A stretch of DNA of 64,000 bases. It comes from Pseudomonadota bacterium (GTDB lineage: Bacteria > Pseudomonadota > Alphaproteobacteria > Sphingomonadales > Sphingomonadaceae). A program made the translations under genes and the position numbers. The DNA lies in NCBI GenBank assembly GCA_023400405.1, contig JAEXFD010000013.1:329184-393183 (forward strand), read 5' to 3'. The notes under the pieces were generated by a model. It was not told the DNA's origin, ran no database searches, and was given only the letters and a program-made list of their open reading frames with translations. Below, piece after piece: positions 50,137 to 57,705 of the stretch. The first letter of the stretch is position 1; every line of letters begins with the position of its first letter.

Positions 50137-51972
50137 ATGGACTTCGACGTCATCGTCATCGGCGGCGGACATGCCGGAACCGAGGCCGCGGCCGCGGCCG
50201 CGCGGCGCGGCGCCCGCACTGCGCTGCTGAGTTTCGACCTCGACAAGCTGGGCGCGATGTCGTGCAATCCGGCGATCGGAGGGCTCGGCAAAGGGCATCT
50301 CGTCCGCGAAGTCGATGCCTTTGATGGGCTGATCGGCCGGGCGGCGGACGCCGCGGGGATTCACTATCGCATGCTGAACCGCTCCAAGGGCACCGCGGTC
50401 CAGGGACCGCGCGTGCAGGCGGACCGCCGGCGTTACGCGGCGGCGATCCAGGCGATGCTGAAGGCGCAGCCCGATCTGTCGCTGGTGGAAGGGGAGGCGG
50501 CCGGACTCGAGACACGGGGCGGTGCGGTGGCCGGGGTTCGGCTTTCCAACGGACGCATTCTCGGCTGCCGCGCCATTGTGCTGGCGACGGGCACCTTCCT
50601 AGGCGGGCGAATCTTCCGCGGCGAGGACCGCGAAACCGGCGGACGGATTGGCGAAGGCGCCGCGGTGCGGCTGGCAGCGCAGTTGCGCGAGCTGGCGCTG
50701 CCGATGGCACGGCTCAAGACCGGGACGCCTCCGCGACTCGACGGGCGCTCGATCGACTGGGCACGGATCGAGGAGCAGCCGTCCGACGTCGAACCCTGGA
50801 CGATGTCGCCGCTGACGACACGTCGAGTGCTGCCCCAGCTCCATTGCGGCGTCACCCGCACCAATGCCGCGACTCACGACGCGATCCGATCGGGACTCGA
50901 CCGCTCGCCGCTGTTCACCGGCGCCATCGACGCGCAGGGGCCGCGCTACTGTCCCTCGATCGAGGACAAGATCCATCGGTTCGGCGACCGCGACGGTCAC
51001 CAGATCTTCCTCGAACCCGAGGGGCTGGATACCCACCTGATCTACCCGAACGGCATGTCGACATCGCTCCCGGTCGACGTCCAGCAGGCCATGGTCCAGT
51101 CGGTTGCGGGCCTCGAACGCGCGACGATCGTGACGCCCGGCTATGCCGTGGAATATGACCATATCGATCCGCGGGCCCTGGATGCGACGCTCGGCCTGCC
51201 GGAAATCCGCGGCGTGTTCTGCGCCGGACAGACCAACGGCACGACCGGCTATGAGGAGGCGGCTGGGCAGGGGCTGGTCGCCGGGATCAACGCCGCCGCC
51301 CATGCCAAGGACCTGTCGCCCCTGATCCTTGATCGTGCGACCGCTTATCTGGGCGTCATGGTGGACGATCTAGTGCTGCAAGGCGTCACCGAACCCTATC
51401 GCATGCTCACCGCGCGGGCCGAGTATCGGCTGAGGCTCCGCGCCGACAATGCGGAGACTCGGCTGGGACCGATCGCGGCGTCGCTCGGCTGCCTGGGCGA
51501 GGCGCGGCGGGCACGGCTGGAGGAGCGGGAAGCTGCTCGCGCCGCGCTCGACTTGGCCTTTTCGGCCCAGCGCACGGCAAGCCAGCTCGCCGCGGTGGGC
51601 GCGCCGGTTGCGCTCGACGGCGCGCGGCGCTCGGCGCGTGAATGGCTCCGCTTTCCGGGGGTCGCGCTCGAGCATCTCGAGGTGGCAGTGCCGGGCGAGG
51701 GCAGGGCACTGCTCCCGGAATATGTCGAGGACGCGCGCTATGCTCCCTATCTCGAGCGGCAGGAAGCCGAGGTCACGGCGCTGCGCAACCACGACGCAGT
51801 GTCTCTGCCACCCTCGCTCGACTATTCAGCCGTACCGGGGCTTTCAAACGAAATGGTCGAGCGATTGAGTGCGGCGCGACCGGAGACGCTTGGAGCGGCG
51901 GCGCGGCTGCGTGGGATCACGCCGGCGGCGCTTTCCGCCATCCTGCTCCAGGCCCGGCGGCGCGCGGCATGA
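50137..51972 (+). CDS. mnmG: tRNA uridine-5-carboxymethylaminomethyl modification enzyme MnmG
   Basis: A 611-aa FAD protein, partner of MnmE. The FAD motif is VIVIGGGHAGTEAAAAAARR (about residues 5-24). Signatures are NPAIGGLGKGHLVREVDAFD, GTFLGGRIFRGEDRETGGRI, KTGTPPRLDGRSIDW and GQTNGTTGYEEAAGQG. The start is MDFDVIVIGG at 50137; an upstream TTG is less likely because family members begin here. Confidence 0.97.
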   Translation: MDFDVIVIGGGHAGTEAAAAAARRGARTALLSFDLDKLGAMSCNPAIGGLGKGHLVREVDAFDGLIGRAADAAGIHYRMLNRSKGTAVQGPRVQADRRRYAAAIQAMLKAQPDLSLVEGEAAGLETRGGAVAGVRLSNGRILGCRAIVLATGTFLGGRIFRGEDRETGGRIGEGAAVRLAAQLRELALPMARLKTGTPPRLDGRSIDWARIEEQPSDVEPWTMSPLTTRRVLPQLHCGVTRTNAATHDAIRSGLDRSPLFTGAIDAQGPRYCPSIEDKIHRFGDRDGHQIFLEPEGLDTHLIYPNGMSTSLPVDVQQAMVQSVAGLERATIVTPGYAVEYDHIDPRALDATLGLPEIRGVFCAGQTNGTTGYEEAAGQGLVAGINAAAHAKDLSPLILDRATAYLGVMVDDLVLQGVTEPYRMLTARAEYRLRLRADNAETRLGPIAASLGCLGEARRARLEEREAARAALDLAFSAQRTASQLAAVGAPVALDGARRSAREWLRFPGVALEHLEVAVPGEGRALLPEYVEDARYAPYLERQEAEVTALRNHDAVSLPPSLDYSAVPGLSNEMVERLSAARPETLGAAARLRGITPAALSAILLQARRRAA

Positions 51973-52586
51973 CCGAGCAGGAGGCCCGCCTGTGGATCCG
52001 CGAGCGGTTCGGCGTTCCACGTGAAACGTTGCTCGAGCGCTTTGGCGAGCTGCTTCGCGCCGAGTCCGAGCGGCAGAATTTGATCTCCTCGGCGTCGTTC
52101 GAAACGCTTTGGGCACGCCACTTTGTGGACTCCGCGCAGCTGATCTCGCTGGCCGCGGATGCGCGGGACGGTGTTTGGCTCGATGTAGGGACAGGGGCTG
52201 GAATGCCTGGACTCGTGGTTGCCCTGTTGGTCGATCGGCCAATAGTCATGGTCGAGCCGCGGGCGAAGCGGGCCGAGTTTCTGCAGCGGGCAGCCGCCGA
52301 GCTCGGCATTTCTCCACGCGTCGAGGCGACCCGAATCGAAAAGCTTTGCCTGGAGCGACCGGCGGCGATCGTCACGGCGCGCGCCGTCGCCGCCCTGCCG
52401 GAACTGCTCCAATCCACGGCGCCTTGCACCGATTCGTCCACAATCTGGTTGCTGCCGAAAGGACGCGGCGCCCAATCGGAAGTGGAAGCGGCTCGCCAGA
52501 CATGGCAGGGTATGTTCCACGTGGAACCGAGCATCACTCAGCCCGAATCGGGAATCGTGATCGCGCGAGGGGTGCGAGCCAGATGA
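51969..52586 (+). CDS. rsmG: 16S rRNA (guanine527-N7)-methyltransferase RsmG
   Basis: A 205-aa SAM-dependent methyltransferase. The SAM motif is VWLDVGTGAGMPGLVVALL (about 75), preceded by the helix LWARHFVDSAQLISLA. The ATG overlaps the mnmG stop by 4 bp. Two parS-like palindromes lie inside the coding sequence, encoding VPRET near the start and FHVEP near the end. Confidence 0.94.
   Translation: MTEQEARLWIRERFGVPRETLLERFGELLRAESERQNLISSASFETLWARHFVDSAQLISLAADARDGVWLDVGTGAGMPGLVVALLVDRPIVMVEPRAKRAEFLQRAAAELGISPRVEATRIEKLCLERPAAIVTARAVAALPELLQSTAPCTDSSTIWLLPKGRGAQSEVEAARQTWQGMFHVEPSITQPESGIVIARGVRAR
52014..52027. promoter_or_regulatory. parS: parS centromere-like site 2 (inside rsmG)
   Basis: GTTCCACGTGAAAC: one half-site matches the variant of site 1, the other is the exact consensus half GTGAAAC. 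It encodes the Val-Pro-Arg-Glu-Thr stretch of RsmG, 45 bp from its start. Confidence 0.8.
52514..52527. promoter_or_regulatory. parS: parS centromere-like site 3 (3' end of rsmG)
   Basis: GTTCCACGTGGAAC, identical to site 1, lies 56 bp before parA and inside the end of rsmG, where it encodes Phe-His-Val-Glu. Its position next to parAB matches chromosomal parS clusters. Confidence 0.82.
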
Positions 52587-53365
52587 TCTGCATCGCGATA
52601 GCCAATCAAAAGGGCGGAGTCGGAAAGACGACGACGGCGATCAACGTCGGCACGGCGCTGGCTGCGACCGGGCAGCGCGTGCTGCTGATCGACCTGGATC
52701 CGCAGGGCAATGCCTCGACCGGCCTGGGAATCAGCCGCGCCGAGCGCGAACATTCGACCTACGACCTGCTCGTAGCGGACGTGAATCTGGAAGACGTTGC
52801 CGTTCCGACCAAGGTTCCGGGGCTCGATATCGTGCCGGCGACCCAGGACCTGTCCGGGGCCGAGATCGAGCTCATCGAATTCGATGCGCGGACCCATCGT
52901 CTCGACGCCGCGATCGGCCGGCATCGGGCGGAACGCTGGGACGTGATCCTGATCGATTGCCCGCCTTCGCTCGGCCTGCTGACGATCAACGCGATGGTGG
53001 CCGCGCATGCGCTGCTCGTCCCGCTGCAATGCGAATTCTTCGCACTGGAAGGGCTGAGCCAGTTGCTGACGACGGTCGAGCGTATCCGCGGAAGGTTCAA
53101 TCCCGGCCTGTCGATCCTCGGCGTGGTGCTGACGATGTACGACCGGCGCAATCGACTGACCGACCAGGTTTCGGACGACGTCCGCGCCGTGCTCGGCCGG
53201 GTGGTGTTCGATACGGTGATCCCGCGCAACGTAAGGCTTTCCGAAGCGCCGAGCCATGGCCTGCCGGCGCTGATCTACGATCATCGCTGCCCGGGCTCGG
53301 AAGCCTATATCGCCCTGGCGCGCGAAGTGATCGATCGCCTGCCCAAGCTCAAGAAGGCCGCATGA
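52583..53365 (+). CDS. parA: Chromosome partitioning ATPase ParA
   Basis: A 260-aa Walker-type ATPase that moves ParB-parS complexes. The deviant Walker A is IANQKGGVGKTTTAINVG (K10-T16). Further motifs are LLIDLDPQGNASTGLGI and VILIDCPPSLGLLTINAM. The short N-terminus without an HTH marks the chromosomal type. The ATG overlaps the rsmG stop by 4 bp. Confidence 0.97.
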   Translation: MICIAIANQKGGVGKTTTAINVGTALAATGQRVLLIDLDPQGNASTGLGISRAEREHSTYDLLVADVNLEDVAVPTKVPGLDIVPATQDLSGAEIELIEFDARTHRLDAAIGRHRAERWDVILIDCPPSLGLLTINAMVAAHALLVPLQCEFFALEGLSQLLTTVERIRGRFNPGLSILGVVLTMYDRRNRLTDQVSDDVRAVLGRVVFDTVIPRNVRLSEAPSHGLPALIYDHRCPGSEAYIALAREVIDRLPKLKKAA

Positions 53366-54255
53366 CCGACGCCGTCCGCAAGCCCCGACCCGGCCTTGGC
53401 CGAGGCCTTTCCGCCCTGCTCGGCGATTCGATTCCCGAAACCCCGATCAGCGGCCCGGCCGAAGGGGGCAACACGCCGGCCGGCCTACGGATGCTGCCGG
53501 TGAGTGCGCTGGTGCCGCATCCGGACCAGCCGCGGCGCCATTTCGACGAAGACGCGCTCGACGAACTCGCCCAATCGCTCAAGACGCGCGGGCTGATCCA
53601 GCCGATCGTGGTGCGGCCGAGCGGGCACAACTACCAGATCGTCGCCGGCGAGCGGCGCTGGCGCGCCGCCCAGCGCGCGCGGCTACACGAAGTGCCGGTG
53701 ATCGTCCGCGAGCTCGACGATGCCCAGACGATGGAACTCGCGCTGGTCGAGAACATCCAGCGCCAGGATCTCAACGCGGTCGAAGAGGCCGAGGCCTATG
53801 CGCGGCTGATCAAGGAATTCGGTCACACCCAGGAAGCGCTGGGCAGGTTGGTCCACAAGTCGCGTAGCCATGTCGCGAACCTGTTGCGGCTGCTCGACTT
53901 GCCCGAAAGCGTGCGCAAGCTCGTCATCGAAGGCGCGATCGAGATGGGGCATGCCCGAGCGCTGATCGGGGCGCCCGAGGCCGAGCGGCTGGCGCGCGAA
54001 GTGGCGGCCAAGGGGCTTTCGGTGCGCGACACCGAAAAGCTGGCGCGCGAGGCCAAGCCCGGCAACAGCAAGCGCAAGGGCGACGGCACGGCGCGGGATC
54101 CGGACCTGGCGGCGCTCGAGCATCAGCTCGGCGACGTGCTGGGCCTCAATGTGCGGATCGCACATGGGGCGAAGGGCGGCACGCTGACCCTGGCCTATTC
54201 GACGCTCGACCAGCTCGACATGGTTTGCCAGCGGCTGAGCGGCGAGAAGATCTGA
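53362..54255 (+). CDS. parB: Chromosome partitioning protein ParB (CTPase)
   Basis: A 297-aa parS-binding clamp. The N-terminal ParA-activating GLGRGLSALLGD, then VSALVPHPDQPRRHFDEDAL, the CTP-binding arginine motif VAGERRWRAAQRARL and ELALVENIQRQDLNAVEEAE are clear. The HTH TQEALGRLVHKSRSHVANLL follows, and a C-terminal dimerisation segment is present. It overlaps parA by 4 bp. The three parS sites upstream are its expected ligands. Confidence 0.97.
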   Translation: MTDAVRKPRPGLGRGLSALLGDSIPETPISGPAEGGNTPAGLRMLPVSALVPHPDQPRRHFDEDALDELAQSLKTRGLIQPIVVRPSGHNYQIVAGERRWRAAQRARLHEVPVIVRELDDAQTMELALVENIQRQDLNAVEEAEAYARLIKEFGHTQEALGRLVHKSRSHVANLLRLLDLPESVRKLVIEGAIEMGHARALIGAPEAERLAREVAAKGLSVRDTEKLAREAKPGNSKRKGDGTARDPDLAALEHQLGDVLGLNVRIAHGAKGGTLTLAYSTLDQLDMVCQRLSGEKI

Positions 54256-54440
54256 TGGCCTCCGAGCGCGCCGCCGAGCGCTTGGCGCTGGCGCGGGAGC
54301 GCTTTGCGGCGTTCGTCGGGCCGCTGTTGTTGCTTTTCGCGATCGGACTTGGATCGTCTCCCGTGCTCGCCTGGACGTCCGGGTTGCTCATTGCCGGGCT
54401 TACGCTGAACAAGCTGCTGCCCGTGTGGCGGCGGGGCTGA
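54255..54440 (+). CDS. Small two-helix membrane protein coupled to parB
   Basis: A 61-aa protein: a charged amphipathic N-terminus (MASERAAERLALARERFAAF), then two hydrophobic helices (VGPLLLLFAIGLGSSPVLA and WTSGLLIAGLTLNKLLP) and a basic end WRRG. The ATG shares the last base of the parB stop (TGATG), so translation is coupled. I recognise no family. Its context suggests a membrane-associated partner of segregation or simply a linked membrane protein. Confidence 0.7.
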   Translation: MASERAAERLALARERFAAFVGPLLLLFAIGLGSSPVLAWTSGLLIAGLTLNKLLPVWRRG

Positions 54441-54510
54441 TTGCCGGCTGGCGGACCAGAATATGAGCACTTTGCTGCAAATATCCGTTAACAATCAATG
54501 ACTTATCGGG

Positions 54511-54684
54511 CTATTCGCGTACGGCGTCGTCCACCGCCTTGGCGATCCGCGCCCGCTCGGCGGCCTCGGCCTGCTTCTCCGCCTTGGTCCGGCCGAACGC
54601 CGCGCGATTTTCCTGTGCACGAACCACCCGGTCCGCCCGTGCCTTGGCCTTGCGCGCCTTGTTCAGGTTGATGATCTCGGCCAT
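54511..54684 (-). CDS. DUF4169 family protein
   Basis: A 57-aa highly charged helical protein: MAEIINLNKARKAKARADRV, then ENRAAFGRTKAEKQAEAAER and an acidic end. The N-terminal NLNKARKAKAR pattern matches the small alphaproteobacterial DUF4169 family of unknown function. It is divergent from ssb with a 42-bp gap and convergent with the small parB-linked gene. Confidence 0.82.
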   Translation of the reverse strand: MAEIINLNKARKAKARADRVVRAQENRAAFGRTKAEKQAEAAERARIAKAVDDAVRE

Positions 54685-54726
54685 ATCGTCGGTTCACGCG
54701 ATTAGCGCATTCAAGGCGGAGTTTCC

Positions 54727-55272
54727 ATGGCGGGCAGCGTCAACAAGGTCATCCTGGTCGGCAATCTCGGGCGCGATCCCGAAAGCCGCAGCTTCCAGAA
54801 TGGCGGCAAGGTGGTCGAGCTGCGCATCGCCACGTCGGAAAGCTGGAAGGACCGGCAGAGCGGCGAGCGCAAGGAAAAGACCGAGTGGCACACGGTGAAG
54901 ATCTTCTCCGAAGGTCTCGCCAATGTCGCCGAACGCTATCTGCGCAAGGGCAGCAAGGTCTATCTCGAAGGCCAGCTGCAGACCCGCAAATGGCAGGACC
55001 AGTCCGGCGCCGACCGCTATTCGACCGAGATCGTGCTCCAGGGCTTCAACGCGCAGATGGTGCTGCTCGATGCGCCCGGTGGCGCCGGCGGCGGCCGCTC
55101 GGCCGGGGGCGGCGGCGACGATTGGGGCGCCGGCAATGACGAGTTTGCCGGCCAGTCGTCGAGCCGCGGCGGCAATTTCAACAGCGGCGGCCAGCGCAGC
55201 GGCGGCGCGGGTGGCTCGGGCGGCTTCGGCGGGGGCTTCCCCGACGATCTGGACGACGACGTTCCCTTCTGA
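54727..55272 (+). CDS. ssb: Single-stranded DNA-binding protein
   Basis: A 181-aa SSB. The OB fold covers residues 1-110 (NKVILVGNLGRDPESRSFQN, EWHTVKIFSEGLANVAERYL, KGSKVYLEGQLQTRKWQDQS). A Gly-rich linker of about 60 residues follows, ending with the acidic tip DDLDDDVPF that docks replication and repair enzymes. It acts at forks and in recombination. It lies about 11 kb from the putative origin. Confidence 0.97.
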   Translation: MAGSVNKVILVGNLGRDPESRSFQNGGKVVELRIATSESWKDRQSGERKEKTEWHTVKIFSEGLANVAERYLRKGSKVYLEGQLQTRKWQDQSGADRYSTEIVLQGFNAQMVLLDAPGGAGGGRSAGGGGDDWGAGNDEFAGQSSSRGGNFNSGGQRSGGAGGSGGFGGGFPDDLDDDVPF

Positions 55273-55288
55273 TCTCTCGGGAGAGCCC

Positions 55289-55711
55289 ATGCGCCATGCC
55301 GTGATTGCCCTCGCGCTGCTGGCTGCGGCCTGTGGCGGGCCGAAGACGACCGATGATCCGGTGGCGCAGAACGTCATCGAAGCGTCGTCGCACGGCACGC
55401 CCGCCGCGGTGGCTGCCGGGACGTGCGAGGCCAAGCCCGATTTTGCGCCGGTCTATCCCGATTCGAAGCTGATCAGTTGCACGGGCGCCACCGGCGCGCG
55501 CAGCGGCACGGTGCTCTATACGAGCTTCGCCACGCCGGCGACGATTCTGGCCTGGTCGAAGCAGCAGGCGACGCAGGCCGGGCTCGCAATCGGGGCCGAA
55601 GACGCCCGCTCGCTGAACGCGGCGGATGGCAACCGGCGAACGGTGCGGATCGTGGCCGATCCGGGGCCCGAGCATACCACCGTGACGGTCAAATGGAGCG
55701 TGGCGAGCTAG
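55289..55711 (+). CDS. Putative lipoprotein, hypothetical
   Basis: A 140-aa protein with signal and lipobox MRHAVIALALLAAACGGPK (Cys16). The mature part has two further cysteines (GTCEAKPDFAPVYPDSKLI and SCTGATG) and a small alpha/beta pattern ending in VTVKWSVAS. No family recognised. A GGGAGAG ribosome site supports the start. It follows ssb by 16 bp and ends before a perfect inverted repeat. Confidence 0.75.
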   Translation: MRHAVIALALLAAACGGPKTTDDPVAQNVIEASSHGTPAAVAAGTCEAKPDFAPVYPDSKLISCTGATGARSGTVLYTSFATPATILAWSKQQATQAGLAIGAEDARSLNAADGNRRTVRIVADPGPEHTTVTVKWSVAS

Positions 55712-55727
55712 GGTTCGGCAGCAACTA

Positions 55728-55816
55728 CCGTTCGCCCTGAGCTTGTCGAAGGGCAGCCCTGTTCTTGCGACCGGGTAAAGGCAAGGGGCGCCCTTCGACA
55801 AGCTCAGGGCGAACGG
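55728..55816. repeat. Perfect 27-bp inverted repeat (palindromic repeat family A)
   Basis: Arms 55728-55754 (ccgttcgccctgagcttgtc, then gaagggc) and 55790-55816 are exact reverse complements 35 bp apart. The unit is identical to the intact arm between etfB and etfA. It separates two convergent genes and would make a strong bidirectional hairpin. Confidence 0.9.
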
Positions 55817-55826
55817 GTGGACAATC

Positions 55827-56681
55827 CTAGGCCTCGACGATCTCCGCGACCCCGAACTTCCCCGCCTGATAATCGAGGAACGCCTGGCGGATCTCTTCGG
55901 GCGTGTTCATCACGAACGGCCCGTGGGCGACGATCGGCTCGTCGATCGGTGCGGCATGGCTGAACAGCAGCAGCGCGGGTTCCGAAGCGGTCAGCGTGAC
56001 GCGGTCGCCGGCCGAGAGCTCGGCCAGGTTGAACCGCTCGACTCGGGTTCCCGCCACGTCGAATGCGCCGCGCGCGGCGTAGAGGAACACGTCGCGTCCT
56101 TTGAGCCCGTCGAAGGTGACCTGCCCGCCCGGGGCCAGCTCGACCCAGGTCAGGAAGGTGCCGGTCAGCGATTCGACTGGGCCCTGTGCCCCGCCGAACG
56201 CGCCGGAGACGAGGTGCACGGTCGCGCCGTCCTGCGAAACCGCGGGAATCGCCTCGGCCTGCGCGCCGACATAGCGGGGCGGCGTCATCTTCAGCCGTGC
56301 CGGCAGGTTGAGCCAGAGCTGGAGGATCTCCATCGGCCCGCCGGCGCGCCTGAAGCTCTCCGGCGAGACTTCGGCATGGACGATGCCGCTGCCCGCAGTC
56401 ATCCACTGAATGCCGCCGGCGCGGATGATGCTCGAATGGCCCGCGCTGTCGGTATGGGCCAGCTCGCCTTCGAGGATGAAGGTCACTGTCTCGAAGCCGC
56501 GATGCGGATGCGGGCCGAAGGGCAGGCCGCGATTGCCCGGCGGATAGGTCTGCGGCCCGTGATGGTTGAGGAACAGGAAGGCGCCGACATGGTCGATCCC
56601 CGGCCCCGGCACGGGGCGCCAGGTCACCAGGTCGCCGATATCGTCGCGATAGGCCTTGTGGAGCCGGTTCACCGTTCGCAT
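55827..56681 (-). CDS. Pirin family cupin protein
   Basis: A 284-aa two-cupin protein. The metal-binding cupin 1 motifs are PFGPHPHRGFETVTFILEGE and TAGSGIVHAE; the C-terminal half has DVFLYAARGAFDVAGTRVER. Pirins include quercetinases and regulators, so the reaction is not assigned. Its start overlaps the metW stop by one base (TGATG), making it the last gene of the metX operon. Confidence 0.9.
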   Translation of the reverse strand: MRTVNRLHKAYRDDIGDLVTWRPVPGPGIDHVGAFLFLNHHGPQTYPPGNRGLPFGPHPHRGFETVTFILEGELAHTDSAGHSSIIRAGGIQWMTAGSGIVHAEVSPESFRRAGGPMEILQLWLNLPARLKMTPPRYVGAQAEAIPAVSQDGATVHLVSGAFGGAQGPVESLTGTFLTWVELAPGGQVTFDGLKGRDVFLYAARGAFDVAGTRVERFNLAELSAGDRVTLTASEPALLLFSHAAPIDEPIVAHGPFVMNTPEEIRQAFLDYQAGKFGVAEIVEA

Positions 56682-57271
56682 CACTCTTTCCTCAGCAGGA
56701 ACACCGCATGTTCGGCGAACAGGTTCGCCATCGCCGATCCGCAACGCTGGTCGCCCGAAAGGAACCAGCTGCCTTCGACGACGATCCCGCGATTGCGCAC
56801 GAAGGCGCGGAAATCGTCGATCGTGACGTGATGGATGTTCGGCGTCGCATACCATTCGACTGGCAGCAGCCGCGTCACCGGCATCCGCCCGCCGAACAGC
56901 AGGGAGGCGCGTACGCGCCAATGCGCGAAATTGGGGAAGGAGACGAAGGCGCGCCGGCCGATTCGCAGCAGGTTCTCCAGCACCAGGTCCGGGTGCCGGG
57001 TGGTTTGCAGCGTCTGGCTCAGGATCGCATAGTCGAAGCTGGCGTCGGGATAATCGGCGAGATCGGTATCGGCGTCGCCTTGCACTACCGAAAGCCCGCG
57101 CCCCACCGCGGCGGCGACGTCGCCGGCATCGAGCTCGAGCCCGCGCGCATCCACGCCGCGCGTGTCGCGCAGCGCCGCCATCAGCGCGCCGTCGCCGCAG
57201 CCCACGTCGAGCACACGGCTCCCGGAGGCGACGTTCCCGGCGATGATCGCCAGATCGGGCCGCAGGCTCAT
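56681..57271 (-). CDS. metW: MetW, partner of homoserine acetyltransferase
   Basis: A 196-aa methyltransferase-fold protein. The SAM motif is VLDVGCGDGALMAALRDTR (about residue 20-38), followed by SQTLQTTRHPDLVLENLLRI and FPNFAHWRVRASLLFGGRMP, characteristic of MetW. In proteobacteria MetX-MetW together acylate homoserine for methionine synthesis. It overlaps the GNAT gene by 4 bp. Confidence 0.95.
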   Translation of the reverse strand: MSLRPDLAIIAGNVASGSRVLDVGCGDGALMAALRDTRGVDARGLELDAGDVAAAVGRGLSVVQGDADTDLADYPDASFDYAILSQTLQTTRHPDLVLENLLRIGRRAFVSFPNFAHWRVRASLLFGGRMPVTRLLPVEWYATPNIHHVTIDDFRAFVRNRGIVVEGSWFLSGDQRCGSAMANLFAEHAVFLLRKE

Positions 57272-57705
57272 CGCGTGTACAGGTCCACTTCGTGCCGCTC
57301 CATCACGCGCTCGGGATGCGGGATCGGCGTCCAGCCGAGCTTGGCATAGAGCGGCTGCATGTCGCGGGTGAACAGCAGCCAGCGCCTGAGGCCCGCCAGC
57401 TCGGGATGCGCCTGCACCGCTTCGAGCATCTGCGTCGCGACGCCGCGCCCGCGATGTGCCGGCAGCACGAACACGTCGGCCAGATAGGCGAAGGTCGCGT
57501 GATCGGTGATGATCCGGGCGAAGCCGACCTGCTCGTCCGCACCCGCCTCGTCCTTGGCGAACGCGCCGGCGCAGAAGCTGCCGGCGATCGATCGCTCGAC
57601 GATGTGGCGCGGGATGCCCTTCGCCCAATAGGAGCCGCTGAGGAAGGCGTGGATCAGGTCGAGATCGAGTTCGGCCTTGTCGAAGCTGACGCGATAGTCG
57701 TTCAT
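57268..57705 (-). CDS. GNAT-family N-acetyltransferase
   Basis: A 145-aa GNAT protein. The acetyl-CoA loop is VLPAHRGRGVATQMLEAV, preceded by YLADVFV, and the C-terminal strand is LYAKLGWTPI. The N-terminal YRVSFDKAELDLDLIHAFLS and YWAKGIPRHIVERSI define a known GNAT subgroup of uncharacterised substrate. It is wedged between metX and metW with 4-bp overlaps on both sides, so it is co-translated with both. Confidence 0.88.
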   Translation of the reverse strand: MNDYRVSFDKAELDLDLIHAFLSGSYWAKGIPRHIVERSIAGSFCAGAFAKDEAGADEQVGFARIITDHATFAYLADVFVLPAHRGRGVATQMLEAVQAHPELAGLRRWLLFTRDMQPLYAKLGWTPIPHPERVMERHEVDLYTR

